A stretch of DNA of 51,874 bases from the NCBI GenBank assembly GCA_022788205.1, contig JALEVQ010000070.1, positions 1 to 51,874 on the forward strand, given 5' to 3'. This document shows, one piece after another, positions 33,532-42,439 of the stretch. Numbering within the stretch: position 1 is the first letter of the stretch; each line of letters opens with the position of its first letter. Source of the stretch: Robinsoniella sp. GTDB taxonomy: Bacteria > Bacillota > Clostridia > Lachnospirales > Lachnospiraceae. The notes beneath the pieces were generated by a model, which searched no databases, was not told the DNA's origin, and saw only the letters and a program-made list of their open reading frames with translations. The translations under genes were made by a program, and so were the position numbers.

Positions 33532-33554
33532 AAATTGTACATTTTGCACAATTT
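33532..33554. promoter_or_regulatory. Imperfect palindrome upstream of the rsmH promoter
   Basis: AAATTGTACA-TTT-TGCACAATTT has 10-bp arms with one mismatch. It lies about 60 bp upstream of the -35, a position suited to an activator or a distant repressor. No known box is matched. Confidence 0.35.
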
Positions 33555-33610
33555 TTTCGATAGAATGTTCGATTTCTGCCTCTCAGACAATCACAAATGA
33601 GGATAACCCC

Positions 33611-33658
33611 AAAAAACAGCTTTTCACAGTACTTTCACTGTAAAAAGCTGTCTTTTTT
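33611..33658 (-). terminator. Strong terminator after lgt and the Spo0E-like gene
   Basis: ACAGCTTTT and AAAAGCTGT arms with inner ACAGT/ACTGT (stem 33616-33651), flanked by an A run on one side and a T run on the other. It works for minus-strand transcripts and could work in both directions. Confidence 0.85.
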
Positions 33659-33706
33659 CTTGTCAGCATTTAAGAACGCTATCGCCGAAAAATTTATCCG
33701 GAATAT

Positions 33707-33853
33707 TTATCCGAAATATTCTTCAATCAGCAGGTCAAGTTTGAGACTCTGCTCATAAATCTCATCCCAGTCTCTGTCTTCTCCCATCATTCGCTCTAAT
33801 TTTTGGCGTTCTTTTTCTATTCTTTGCTGTAACAGTATTTCGCTATTACTCAT
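33707..33853 (-). CDS. Spo0E-like aspartyl-phosphate phosphatase, 48 aa
   Basis: ATG 33853 overlaps the end of lgt by 8 bp (translational coupling, with an AGGT SD about 8 nt upstream). The frame has 48 codons and is followed by a clear terminator. The sequence (start MSNSEILLQQRIEKERQKLE, end WDEIYEQSLKLDLLIEEYFG) fits the two-helix Spo0E family, with a basic-acidic helix, a short turn and the diagnostic S-x-x-L-D followed by L-I-x-x-Y. The typical S-Q-E-L-D is here S-L-K-L-D. Spo0E proteins dephosphorylate Spo0A-P and hold back sporulation, which would fit a genome with spoIIG regulation nearby. Family assignment is by motif. Confidence 0.7.
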   Translation of the reverse strand: MSNSEILLQQRIEKERQKLERMMGEDRDWDEIYEQSLKLDLLIEEYFG

Positions 33854-34727
33854 TCGTGCTACCTGCTCTCTTCTGCTTTCTCAGTTGAATTCTCTTCCAA
33901 ACAATTATGGTCAGAGACACGAGGACCAAAAAACCTGCCAATGCCTGTGATACCGGGAATCCCAACACCGGAAATAAAAGCTGATCTGTCCGCAGACCTT
34001 CGATCCACATTCTTCCCAGTCCATATCCCATCAAATAAAGCCAAAACACTTCGCCTTCAAATTTTTTCCTCTTGGTATACCATAGCAAAAATATCAGAAC
34101 TCCAAGATTCCATAGGGATTCATACAAAAAAGTGGGATGCACCTGAATATAATTTACACCTTCGATTGTCATCAAGTGATCCATCATATTCTGTGTGACT
34201 TCCCCTCCTCTCACCGCATCGATTGGAAGGCGCATCGCTAACAGATTATTTGTGTAATCCCCAAAAGCCTCCCTGTTGAAAAAGTTTCCCCATCTGCCGA
34301 TGATCTGACCTAAAATCAGGCCTGTACACGCAGTGTCAGCGACGAGAAAAAACCTTTTCTTCTTCCATTTTGCCACCAGGTATGCTGTCAGCACACCTGC
34401 AATGATGCCTCCATAGATCGCCAGACCTCCACTTCTGAAATCAAGGATCTCCCACAAATTACCCTTGTAAAGATCCCATGAAAAAACCACATAGTAAATT
34501 CTTGCCCCGATCAACGAAGTAAAAATTGCAATCATCGCCAGATCAAAATAAAACTCTGGATCTTGCTTTGTCCTCCTGGCAACTTCCATCGCCAGAGCAA
34601 CACCGCAGACCATTGCAATTCCGATTATAATTCCATAAAAAGCAATCTCAAACCCAAAAATTTGAAATGACTTTCCTACATGGTTCAGTGTGATTCCGAG
34701 ATTTGGAAAACTGATCGCATCTATCAT
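33846..34727 (-). CDS. lgt: Prolipoprotein diacylglyceryl transferase Lgt
   Basis: Lgt adds a diacylglyceryl group to the lipobox cysteine of exported lipoproteins, such as the binding protein at 7151-7990. The 293-aa integral membrane protein has about seven helices and the signature GRWGNFFNREAFG, plus GGLAIYGGIIAG, VHPTFLYESLWN and RTDQLLFP. Start ATG 34727 with a GGAGAAA SD. Followed by, and overlapping, the Spo0E-like gene. No clear promoter was found in the 146-bp upstream gap. Confidence 0.96.
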   Translation of the reverse strand: MIDAISFPNLGITLNHVGKSFQIFGFEIAFYGIIIGIAMVCGVALAMEVARRTKQDPEFYFDLAMIAIFTSLIGARIYYVVFSWDLYKGNLWEILDFRSGGLAIYGGIIAGVLTAYLVAKWKKKRFFLVADTACTGLILGQIIGRWGNFFNREAFGDYTNNLLAMRLPIDAVRGGEVTQNMMDHLMTIEGVNYIQVHPTFLYESLWNLGVLIFLLWYTKRKKFEGEVFWLYLMGYGLGRMWIEGLRTDQLLFPVLGFPVSQALAGFLVLVSLTIIVWKRIQLRKQKRAGSTNE

Positions 34728-34873
34728 TCATTTTTCTCCTAAATATTTTTTATCTATTCTGTATCTCACAGTACATTTCTTATCTTTTGCATATATTCAG
34801 ATTTTTATGCCTAAAGAGCATACCATCCTGCCATTCGGCATTTTCCATTATTCTGAAATCTTTTGTATTTTTG

Positions 34874-35971
34874 TCAGACATTGAAGCGGAACAAAATGAC
34901 ATCTCCGTCTTTTACCACGTAGTCTTTTCCCTCCAGACCTACCAGACCTTTTTCCTTCGCCGCTGCATAGCTGCCGCAGTCTAACAGATCCTGATAGTTC
35001 ACAACCTCAGCACGGATGAATCCACGCTCAAAGTCCGAGTGGATCTTTCCCGCCGCCGCTGGAGCTTTCGTCCCACGCTTGATTGTCCATGCTCTCGTCT
35101 CTGTCTCGCCTGCTGTCAGATAACTAATCAGACCCAGAAGACTGTAGCTTGCCTTGATCAGTTTCTCCAGTCCGGACTCCTTTAAGCCCAAATCTTCCAG
35201 AAACATTTTCTTCTCATCATCGTCAAGCTCCGCGATCTCCTGCTCAATCTGTGCACAGATCACAAACACTTCACTGTTCTGTTCCTTCGCCAGAGTACGC
35301 ACCTGCTGTACATACTCATTGGATGCCCCGTCATCAGCAAGGTCATCTTCTGAGACATTGGCTGCGAAAATCACTGGTTTCCCTGTCAGAAGATTGTAAG
35401 ATGCAAGCCACTGCTGCTCATCTTCATCGTCTGTCTGGAATGTGATCGCCAGTTTGCCGTCCTCCAGATGTGCTTTGATGCGGTTTAACAGATCCAGTTC
35501 CTTTGCGAGTGTCTTATCGTTCCTTGCACCTCTTACCGTCTTGGAAATTCTTCTCTCCAAAATCTCCAGATCTGAGAAGATCAGCTCTAAGTTGATTGTC
35601 TCAATATCGCGCACTGGATCGACGCTTCCATCCACATGAATAACATTAGTGTCCTCAAAGCAGCGAACAACGTGCACAATCGCGTCCACCTCACGAATGT
35701 TGGCAAGGAATTGATTTCCCAGTCCTTCTCCCTTAGAAGCACCTTTTACAAGCCCTGCGATGTCAACAAATTCAATAACCGCTGGTGTCACCTTTGCAGA
35801 GTGATACAGATCCGCTAAAAGCTGCAGTCTTTCATCCGGAACCATAACGACTCCCACATTTGGGTCGATCGTGCAGAACGGATAATTCGCCGATTCTGCA
35901 CCAGCTTTTGTTAAAGAATTAAACAGTGTACTCTTCCCTACGTTTGGTAAACCTACAATACCTAATTTCAT
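34874..35971 (-). CDS. ychF: Ribosome-associated ATPase YchF (OLA1 family)
   Basis: YchF is an OBG-family NTPase that prefers ATP and binds the ribosome. The 365-aa protein has GLPNVGKSTLFNSLT, VDIAGLVKGASKGEGLGNQF, and NVSE in place of the NKxD motif that selects guanine, which fits ATP use. A coiled-coil arm (about 125-195) and a TGS domain (about 280-362, ending VKDGDVILFRFNV) follow. Start ATG 35971 has AGGAAGG upstream. Has its own promoter and is probably monocistronic. Confidence 0.97.
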   Translation of the reverse strand: MKLGIVGLPNVGKSTLFNSLTKAGAESANYPFCTIDPNVGVVMVPDERLQLLADLYHSAKVTPAVIEFVDIAGLVKGASKGEGLGNQFLANIREVDAIVHVVRCFEDTNVIHVDGSVDPVRDIETINLELIFSDLEILERRISKTVRGARNDKTLAKELDLLNRIKAHLEDGKLAITFQTDDEDEQQWLASYNLLTGKPVIFAANVSEDDLADDGASNEYVQQVRTLAKEQNSEVFVICAQIEQEIAELDDDEKKMFLEDLGLKESGLEKLIKASYSLLGLISYLTAGETETRAWTIKRGTKAPAAAGKIHSDFERGFIRAEVVNYQDLLDCGSYAAAKEKGLVGLEGKDYVVKDGDVILFRFNV

Positions 35972-36052
35972 TTGTATATTCCTTCCTGTCTGTGTTTTTT
36001 GCGCTGTTGTTTTCTATAATTTTTCTGAACGCAGGCTATCCGTTCTGCGTCC

Positions 36053-36082
36053 AGTCTAGCACATATTCTGACATAATTGCAA
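36053..36082 (-). promoter_or_regulatory. Candidate promoter of ychF
   Basis: TTGCAA (36077-36082), 18-bp spacer and TAGACT (36053-36058) on the minus strand. An ACGCAG/CTGCGT stem lies in the leader. Confidence 0.55.
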
Positions 36083-36115
36083 GCAATTCCGACATTCAAG
36101 TTTCGACACAAATCG

Positions 36116-36766
36116 TCAGTCCCTCGACTCGATCACAAACAATTCCCCAGTTTTCAACGAAATCTCTGCTTCCTCGTCCACAATTTCATTGCTCACTCCG
36201 AGTGCCGTGTTATTGTCTAGCACAGCATTCGACAGTGGATAATAAAAACCTTTGAGTGTAAGCCCTGTCACACACTCTGAATGTGGAAGCAAGGAGACAT
36301 ATCTGCCAAACTGTTCTGTTTTTTTCAGTTTTAGACCATGCCGGCAAAGCTGAATCCGATTGTGGGCGTCTATAAGATAACATGTGATTCCCTTATCAAG
36401 CGCAACTGACAAAATATAAAGATTTCCCAGCATATGATCGATGCGCGTCCCTGTGCCTCCGAGTATATAGACAGTCTTACATCCAAGCTCGGCAGCCAGA
36501 TTTAAGGCGATCTGTGTGTCCGTATCATCTTTTTCCGGCAAAAAAGTGCGAATCTCGATCTCTTTGTTCTTTTGAAAGCAGTGAAGTGTCTCCTCCCCAG
36601 CCGAATCAAAATCTCCGACAATGTGCGTCGGCATCCGTCCATCCTGCCGCAAAAACTCAATGCCGCGGTCTACTCCGATTAAATAATCACAGAAGGTCTG
36701 TTCCAGAAAATCATGTGCAAATTCTGGCTCAATTCTTCCTCCTGTCACAAGGATCGCTGTCTTCAT
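36116..36766 (-). CDS. thiN: Thiamine diphosphokinase
   Basis: ThiN makes thiamine diphosphate from thiamine and ATP. The 216-aa protein has GVDRGIEFL, HIVGDFDSAGEETL, LPEKDDTDTQIAL and GGTGTRIDHMLGNLYIL, all standard family motifs. ATG 36766 (MKTAILVTGG) has GAGG about 9 nt upstream, inside the end of rpe; ATG 36781 would overlap rpe by 11 bp and has a poorer SD. It is the last gene of the twelve-gene murE-to-thiN run. No terminator follows it clearly. Confidence 0.92.
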   Translation of the reverse strand: MKTAILVTGGRIEPEFAHDFLEQTFCDYLIGVDRGIEFLRQDGRMPTHIVGDFDSAGEETLHCFQKNKEIEIRTFLPEKDDTDTQIALNLAAELGCKTVYILGGTGTRIDHMLGNLYILSVALDKGITCYLIDAHNRIQLCRHGLKLKKTEQFGRYVSLLPHSECVTGLTLKGFYYPLSNAVLDNNTALGVSNEIVDEEAEISLKTGELFVIESRD

Positions 36767-36770
36767 CTGT

Positions 36771-37433
36771 TTACGCCTCATATTCTCTCATAATCTCTAA
36801 AAGTTGAGATGCATTTGTCTTTGCATCTCCTTTAAACACACTAGATCCTGCCACAATCACATTTGCTCCTGCCTCCAGAACGGTTCGGATCGTTTTCTGG
36901 TTGATTCCCCCGTCCACCTCAATGTCGGCAGAGCTTCCTGTTTCCTCGATCCATCTGCGCAGTTTTTGTATCTTCTGCGTGCAGGAATCTAGATATTTCT
37001 GCCCCCCAAATCCCGGATTGACTGTCATGATCAATACCATATCGATCTTATCCAGCACATAGTCCAGAGCATGGAGAGAGGTCGCCGGATTTAAAGCAAC
37101 CCCTGCCTTCAGCCCCAGATCATGAATCTGCTGAATCGCGCGGTCAAGATGCGTCGCTGCCTCCGCATGAACTGTAATCAGATCTGCACCGCACCGTGCA
37201 AATTCCTCAATGTAGCGTTCCGGATTCTGAATCATCAGATGTACATCAAAAATTCTCTTTGTCGCAGAGCGGATCGATGAAATCAGAGGCATTCCAAACG
37301 AAATACTTGGAACAAAAGCGCCATCCATCACATCAATGTGGAGATACTGCGCTCCTGCCTCATCTACTTCACGAATCTGTTCTCCCAGAACTTTAAAATC
37401 TGCTGCCAAAATTGATGGTGCCAAAATATTCAT
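36771..37433 (-). CDS. rpe: Ribulose-phosphate 3-epimerase
   Basis: Rpe interconverts ribulose 5-phosphate and xylulose 5-phosphate. The 220-aa TIM-barrel protein has APSILAADF, HIDVMDGAFVPSISFG, FDVHLMIQNPERY, MTVNPGFGGQKY and DGGINQKT, with the metal-binding His and Asp residues present. Starts 1 bp after rsgA ends, so translation is coupled. Same order (rsgA-rpe-thiN) as in Bacillus. Confidence 0.97.
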   Translation of the reverse strand: MNILAPSILAADFKVLGEQIREVDEAGAQYLHIDVMDGAFVPSISFGMPLISSIRSATKRIFDVHLMIQNPERYIEEFARCGADLITVHAEAATHLDRAIQQIHDLGLKAGVALNPATSLHALDYVLDKIDMVLIMTVNPGFGGQKYLDSCTQKIQKLRRWIEETGSSADIEVDGGINQKTIRTVLEAGANVIVAGSSVFKGDAKTNASQLLEIMREYEA

Positions 37434-37434
37434 G

Positions 37435-38307
37435 TCAATACCTCCTTTTTTCCTTCAGTTCCTGATACAGAGAGATATAGCTCTCATAGCGTTCTTTGCT
37501 GATCTTTCCCTGTGCCATCGCTTCTTTCACCGCACAATCTGGCTCCTTTGCGTGGACACACCCCAGAAACCGGCAGTTCTGCTCATACTGCGCAAATTCG
37601 TGAAAATAATTTTTCAGCTCCTCCGCCTCTAAATCCTCCAGATAGAGCGAACTAAATCCTGGCGTATCAATGAGATACGTATCTTCATCGATTCGAAACA
37701 GCTCACTGTGCCTTGTCGTATGCTTGCCGCGGTCAATCTTCTTGCTCACTTCCCCGACTTCCATCTGTGCATGGGGATGCAATTGATTGATCATCGAAGA
37801 TTTTCCTACTCCCGACGGTCCTGCCACGGTCGTTGTCTTGCCCTTCAGAAGTTCTTTGATCTCCTCGATTCCCTCACCCGTCTTTGTGCTGGTGAAAATC
37901 ACTCTGCATCCACTTTCCGCATAAATGCGCTGAAGGTCACTGCAATCCTCCGGGAGATCCACTTTGTTAAAACAAATGATGGTTGAGAGATTCTGACGCG
38001 CCATTGTCACGAGAAAACGATCGAGAAGTCCCAGATTCGGACTTGGTTTCGATATCGCAAAAATAACCAACGCCTGATCGACGTTGGCTACTGCTGGTCG
38101 AATCAATGTATTTTTTCTCTCTCCGATCTCAATCAGATTCCCTGTCTTTTTTTCCTCGTCAAGTACATCGATCGTCACCCGATCTCCCACCAGAGGTTTT
38201 CTTTTCTCTTTTCGAAAGATTCCCTTTGCTTTGCATTCATAGATCCCGGACCCTATCACATCTACGTAATAGAATCCGGAAATTCCTTTTATAATTTTTC
38301 CCTGCAT
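37435..38307 (-). CDS. rsgA: Ribosome small subunit-dependent GTPase RsgA
   Basis: RsgA helps mature the 30S subunit. The 290-aa protein is a circularly permuted GTPase: an OB fold (1-70), then NKVDL (G4), GPSGVGKSSMIN (G1), GKHTTRH (G2 region) and DTPGFSSL (G3), ending in a zinc finger CRFLGCVHAKEPDC. ATG 38307 follows prkC by 6 bp. Neighbours are as in Bacillus (prpC-prkC-rsgA). Confidence 0.97.
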   Translation of the reverse strand: MQGKIIKGISGFYYVDVIGSGIYECKAKGIFRKEKRKPLVGDRVTIDVLDEEKKTGNLIEIGERKNTLIRPAVANVDQALVIFAISKPSPNLGLLDRFLVTMARQNLSTIICFNKVDLPEDCSDLQRIYAESGCRVIFTSTKTGEGIEEIKELLKGKTTTVAGPSGVGKSSMINQLHPHAQMEVGEVSKKIDRGKHTTRHSELFRIDEDTYLIDTPGFSSLYLEDLEAEELKNYFHEFAQYEQNCRFLGCVHAKEPDCAVKEAMAQGKISKERYESYISLYQELKEKRRY

Positions 38308-38313
38308 TTTTCT

Positions 38314-40602
38314 TTACTCCACTTTTGAAAACGGAATATTGTTATAGACGACTGCTGCTCCGTATTCTTCTGTCAGTGGATCTTTGATATAGAGGTAAGC
38401 TTTTCCCAGCGTCACGCCTTCTTTTCCCTGTACTTCCAACGTATACGGGAATGTGATAGATGTATCCTGGAGCACAACTGTGCGCTCACCTTCCTGTTCA
38501 ATCTCAATCTTAACTTGCTCTCCGTTGTAATTGCTCGGAGAAGTCAGCTGACATTTTGTCTTCCACATACCGCTCTCACTTCCAGATGCCACCTCAGCTC
38601 CGGTGCTCACAGTCAAAACGATACTGCTTCCAATATCAACTAACGAATTTGGCGTCAGGCTCTGTGAAATCACATAACCTTCCTCCGTAGAGCTGCTCGC
38701 CCTCTTCTGGATATTCACGATCAGACCGCTGTCCATCAAATCTTCTCTCGCCTCATCCAATGTCTGTCCCTGCACACCTTTAACCTGAACCTGGATTCCT
38801 TCGTTGTATCGCGAAATCTTCAACGTCACAATCTCGCCTTTCCCCAGTGTAGTTCCAGCTACTGGGTTTGACTCGATGACGCATCCATCTACCACGTTCG
38901 GATCATAGATATTTTCGCTGACCACGACAAATCCCATGTCTACGAGTTCTATCTGTGCTTCTTTCAAAGTGTCATCTGTCACATCAGGCACCACTAGCTC
39001 AGCACCTTTGCTCACCACATATGTCACTGTCGTTCCGGGCACAACGGAAGCTTCCGACACAGGCTCCTGAGACACAATTTTTCCTGCCTCATACAGGTCC
39101 GATGCCACCTCACCGCCGTAACTCGGCACCAATCCGCTCTGCTCCAGAACAGTCTTTGCTTCTTCTTCTGTCTTGCCCTCCAGTGCCGGCACAGGAACCA
39201 GATTAGACACATTGTTATCGTCCCCTGTGTATCCCGTCGTCTGAGGGAAAAATTGATCTTTGATCTGACCAAAATCGATGACACCAAGTGCATTTCCAGC
39301 AAGTGCCAGGAAAATCAAGAGTATAATGACTGCGATCACAATGCTGATTCCCGTTAGAATCTTCTCCCATCGCCGTCCCTTAGGCTCCTCAGCTTCCTCG
39401 TATCCCTGGTAGTTATATCCATTTCCATAATTTTCGCCGTAATTCTGATATCCGCCATTATAATTCTGATATCCATATTGATTTGCGGTGCCATACTGCC
39501 CCGTCCCCTGATCATAATAGCCACCGCTATAATTCTGCTGACCGTAATTTAGATCATGATAATTGGGATCGTGATAGTTCGGATCATAATTTGGATCATA
39601 ATTTTGATCCCCATATCCTGCCTCGCCATAATTTTGATCACTGTAAGTCTCTGACCCCTCGTTTTCATACTCTAATGGCGTTCTGTGCGAATTCTCATTC
39701 TGAATCTGTTCTAGTTCTTCTTTCGTGATGGTTCTCGTCTTCGCCATGGTGTCGACTGGTGCGATCGTCACAAAATCACCGTCCGGATTGATCAGTGATT
39801 CTTTCAAATCTCGAATCAGCTCCGACATATCGTTGTATCGCCTGTCTGGACTTTTCTGCGTACATTTGTAAATGATCTGCACGATACTCTTTGGCAGATC
39901 CGGCACATACTCTCTGGGCGAGCGCATCTCCTCCTGAAGATGTTTGATGGCAATCGACACGGTCGTATCCCCGTCAAACGGTACGTGTCCTGTCAACATC
40001 TCGTACATCGTGATTCCCAGTGAATAGATATCGCTCTTATAATCGCTGTAGCCACCCCGCGCCTGCTCCGGCGAGCTGTAGTGGACAGACCCCATCACCG
40101 TAGAATTGATCGTGTTTGTGGAAGCTGCCCTGGCAATCCCAAAATCTGTCACTTTTACTTTTCCATCTGTGGAAATCATGATATTCTGCGGCTTCACATC
40201 ACGGTGGACAATCGAATTGTTGTGCGCCACTTCCAGCCCCATTGAGACTTGAATTGCAATGCTGATCGCCTCGCGCACAGCAAGCTTTCCCTTCTTGCTG
40301 ATATATTCCTTCAATGTGATGCCTTCCACCAACTCCATCACAATGTAATCTATTCCATTTTCATCTCCCACATCGTACACATTTACGATATTCGGGTGTG
40401 ACAGCCCTGCCGCTGACTGTGCTTCCACCTGAAATTTTGAGATAAATGCTGTATCTTCCCGAAATTCCGGTTTGAGCACTTTCACTGCCACAAACCGGTT
40501 TAGTTTGTGGTCTTTTGCTTTATAGACATCTGCCATTCCGCCTGAGCCGATTCGATCGACAATCTCATAGCGTTCCTGGATAAACATTCCTTCTTTTAAC
40601 AT
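38314..40602 (-). CDS. prkC: PASTA-domain Ser/Thr protein kinase PrkC with Tyr-rich juxtamembrane region
   Basis: PrkC senses muropeptides or lipid II and phosphorylates division and wall targets. The 762-aa protein has a kinase domain (about 10-270) with Lys41, HRDVKPQNIM (Asp135) and DFG (153-155); a Tyr/Asn/Gly/Asp-rich low-complexity stretch (316-401, YGDQNYDPNYDPNYHDPNY); one membrane helix (414-440); three PASTA domains (about 465-533, 534-600, 601-668); and a further C-terminal domain (668-762). The Tyr-rich stretch is longer and more repetitive than in Bacillus PrkC. Overlaps stp by 7 bp. Confidence 0.95.
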   Translation of the reverse strand: MLKEGMFIQERYEIVDRIGSGGMADVYKAKDHKLNRFVAVKVLKPEFREDTAFISKFQVEAQSAAGLSHPNIVNVYDVGDENGIDYIVMELVEGITLKEYISKKGKLAVREAISIAIQVSMGLEVAHNNSIVHRDVKPQNIMISTDGKVKVTDFGIARAASTNTINSTVMGSVHYSSPEQARGGYSDYKSDIYSLGITMYEMLTGHVPFDGDTTVSIAIKHLQEEMRSPREYVPDLPKSIVQIIYKCTQKSPDRRYNDMSELIRDLKESLINPDGDFVTIAPVDTMAKTRTITKEELEQIQNENSHRTPLEYENEGSETYSDQNYGEAGYGDQNYDPNYDPNYHDPNYHDLNYGQQNYSGGYYDQGTGQYGTANQYGYQNYNGGYQNYGENYGNGYNYQGYEEAEEPKGRRWEKILTGISIVIAVIILLIFLALAGNALGVIDFGQIKDQFFPQTTGYTGDDNNVSNLVPVPALEGKTEEEAKTVLEQSGLVPSYGGEVASDLYEAGKIVSQEPVSEASVVPGTTVTYVVSKGAELVVPDVTDDTLKEAQIELVDMGFVVVSENIYDPNVVDGCVIESNPVAGTTLGKGEIVTLKISRYNEGIQVQVKGVQGQTLDEAREDLMDSGLIVNIQKRASSSTEEGYVISQSLTPNSLVDIGSSIVLTVSTGAEVASGSESGMWKTKCQLTSPSNYNGEQVKIEIEQEGERTVVLQDTSITFPYTLEVQGKEGVTLGKAYLYIKDPLTEEYGAAVVYNNIPFSKVE

Positions 40603-41339
40603 TCTCCCACCTCATCTGTCAGCGGTTCAGCCAAAACGACTGCTATATTGTCCTTGCCACCATTCTGATTCGCCCTGCGCACCAGCTCTTTGGCAATTTC
40701 TGAAAGTTCTCCGCCCTTTTTTATGATCTCCTCTATCTCACTGTCCTCCAACATGTTTGACAGTCCATCAGAGCACATCAAAATAAGATCTCCCCTGTGA
40801 AGACGCATATCAAAAAAGTCGATCTTAACTTCTTTTTTCACGCCGACTGCACGGGTAATGATATTTCTATCCGGATGATTTCTTGCCTGTTCTCTGTTAA
40901 TTTCGCCGATGCGAACCATTTCCTCCACCAGAGAATGATCTTTTGTAATCTGCGTAATTTTATCTGTAACTAAATAAAGGCGACTGTCCCCTACATTCGC
41001 CACATAAAGATAATGACCTATCACTGTGGCAACAACAATCGTCGTTCCCATCCCTGCCAATCCTTCATCAGATAAAGATTTCTCCAGTACTTTCTCATTT
41101 GCTTTTTCGATGGCTTTTCTTATAATCTTAATTGGATTTTTTTCCTGATCCTCCCTGATGCTTTCGACTAGCGTCTCCACCGTGTAATGTGACGCATAAT
41201 CACCTGCCTTATGACCTCCCATGCCGTCTGCCACAACAAAAAGATTCGGGAGATTGCCGACAGGCTCATCAGAACGAAAGACGAAATCTTGATTCATCGT
41301 TCTCCTCTGACCCACATCTGTAATGCAGTATGATTTCAC
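40596..41339 (-). CDS. stp: PP2C-family Ser/Thr phosphatase Stp/PrpC
   Basis: Stp removes phosphate from PrkC and its targets. The 247-aa protein has the PP2C metal-site motifs GQRRTMNQD, VADGMGGHKAGDYAS, MGTTIV, VGDSRLYL, TRAVG, CSDGLSNML and GGKDNIAVV. The start is GTG 41339, which shares its first base with the rlmN stop codon (TAGTG), so the two are coupled. It overlaps prkC by 7 bp, a fixed arrangement of cognate kinase and phosphatase. Confidence 0.97.
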   Translation of the reverse strand: MKSYCITDVGQRRTMNQDFVFRSDEPVGNLPNLFVVADGMGGHKAGDYASHYTVETLVESIREDQEKNPIKIIRKAIEKANEKVLEKSLSDEGLAGMGTTIVVATVIGHYLYVANVGDSRLYLVTDKITQITKDHSLVEEMVRIGEINREQARNHPDRNIITRAVGVKKEVKIDFFDMRLHRGDLILMCSDGLSNMLEDSEIEEIIKKGGELSEIAKELVRRANQNGGKDNIAVVLAEPLTDEVGEC

Positions 41340-42391
41340 TACGTTTCCTCTCCTTCTGCTCGATCCATATAACTTTTTCTTAACTGTCCACAGGCGCCAT
41401 TGATATCTCTGCCCATTTCTCTTCTAATAGTAACATTTATTCCGCATTTTTCAAGTTTATTTTTGAAATTCAGAATAACTTTTTTTTGAGACTGTACGAA
41501 ATTTCGTTCCTTAATCGGATTAACCGGAATCAGATTGATATGACAGTTGAGTCCTCCTATGAGCTCACACAGTTCTCTTGCATCCTCTTCCGTATCGTTC
41601 ACTCCGCCCACAAGGCTGTACTCAAACGTAATTCTGCGCCCTGTCTTCTCAAAATAATTGCGGCACGCTTCTATCACTTCCTCAATAGCATACTTGTTTG
41701 CAATCGGCATCAAAGTCCTTCTCTTTTCCTGATTAGACCCATGCAAAGACAAAGCAAGTGTAATCTGGAGATTCTCTTCTGCGAGCTGATAGATTCTCGG
41801 CACAATCCCACAGGTTGAGACAGTGATATTTCTCTGGCTGATATGTAATCCATGCTCATCGGTCAACATATGGATAAATTTTACAATGTTATCATAATTA
41901 TCCATCGGTTCCCCTGTTCCCATCACCACCACATTTGAGACACGCTCACCGCTTAGAACCTGAATCCGGTAAATCTGGTCAAGCATCTCTGAAACGCGCA
42001 GATTCCTGGTCAAGCCTCCGATCGTAGACGCACAGAAACGGCATCCCATTCTGCATCCGACCTGAGACGAGATACAGACTGAATTGCCATGCTTATAGTG
42101 CATCAGCACACTCTCGATCACATTTCCGTCCGTAAGGCGGAAGAGATACTTCTGCGTCCCATCAATTTTAGACGTCAAAACCTCCGCCGGTGTCAGCGCT
42201 TCGCACAGATAGGATGATTCCAGTTTTTCTCTGAGACTCTTTGAAAGATTTGACATTCCGTCAAAGCTCTCCACAAGTTTCTCGTGCATCCACTGATAAA
42301 TCTGTTTCCCGCGGAATGGTTTTTCGCCAATCAGCTCCATCTCTCTCAGGATCTCATCATATCTCATAGACTTGAAATCTTTCTTTTCCAT
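41339..42391 (-). CDS. rlmN: Dual-specificity 23S rRNA/tRNA methyltransferase RlmN
   Basis: RlmN is a radical SAM enzyme that makes 2-methyladenosine at A2503 of 23S rRNA and A37 of some tRNAs. The 350-aa protein has the radical SAM cluster C113-x3-C117-x2-C120 (GCRMGCRFCAST), VVMGTGEPMDNYDN, SLHGSN, and the C-terminal catalytic cysteine in GACGQLRKSY. SD GGAGGAAAA precedes ATG 42391. Lies between rsmB and stp as in Bacillus. Confidence 0.97.
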   Translation of the reverse strand: MEKKDFKSMRYDEILREMELIGEKPFRGKQIYQWMHEKLVESFDGMSNLSKSLREKLESSYLCEALTPAEVLTSKIDGTQKYLFRLTDGNVIESVLMHYKHGNSVCISSQVGCRMGCRFCASTIGGLTRNLRVSEMLDQIYRIQVLSGERVSNVVVMGTGEPMDNYDNIVKFIHMLTDEHGLHISQRNITVSTCGIVPRIYQLAEENLQITLALSLHGSNQEKRRTLMPIANKYAIEEVIEACRNYFEKTGRRITFEYSLVGGVNDTEEDARELCELIGGLNCHINLIPVNPIKERNFVQSQKKVILNFKNKLEKCGINVTIRREMGRDINGACGQLRKSYMDRAEGEET

Positions 42392-42439
42392 TTTTCCTCC
42401 TATGCCGCGCTCACAGCGGCTTTTTCTTCCCTGTTATGT

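Larger units (their letters stand above)
33321..33706. other. 386-bp region without a gene between rsmH and the Spo0E-like gene
   Basis: It holds the rsmH promoter (33447-33475), an imperfect palindrome (33532-33554) and a terminator (33611-33658). I looked for mraZ and found no frame matching it. Confidence 0.7.

Noticed and set aside
33321-33845. mraZ expected upstream of rsmH
   Set aside because: No frame in this interval resembles mraZ; only the Spo0E-like gene, a promoter, a palindrome and a terminator were found.
35972-36115. spoVM, which follows thiN in Bacillus
   Set aside because: No frame resembling the short amphipathic SpoVM peptide was seen on either strand.
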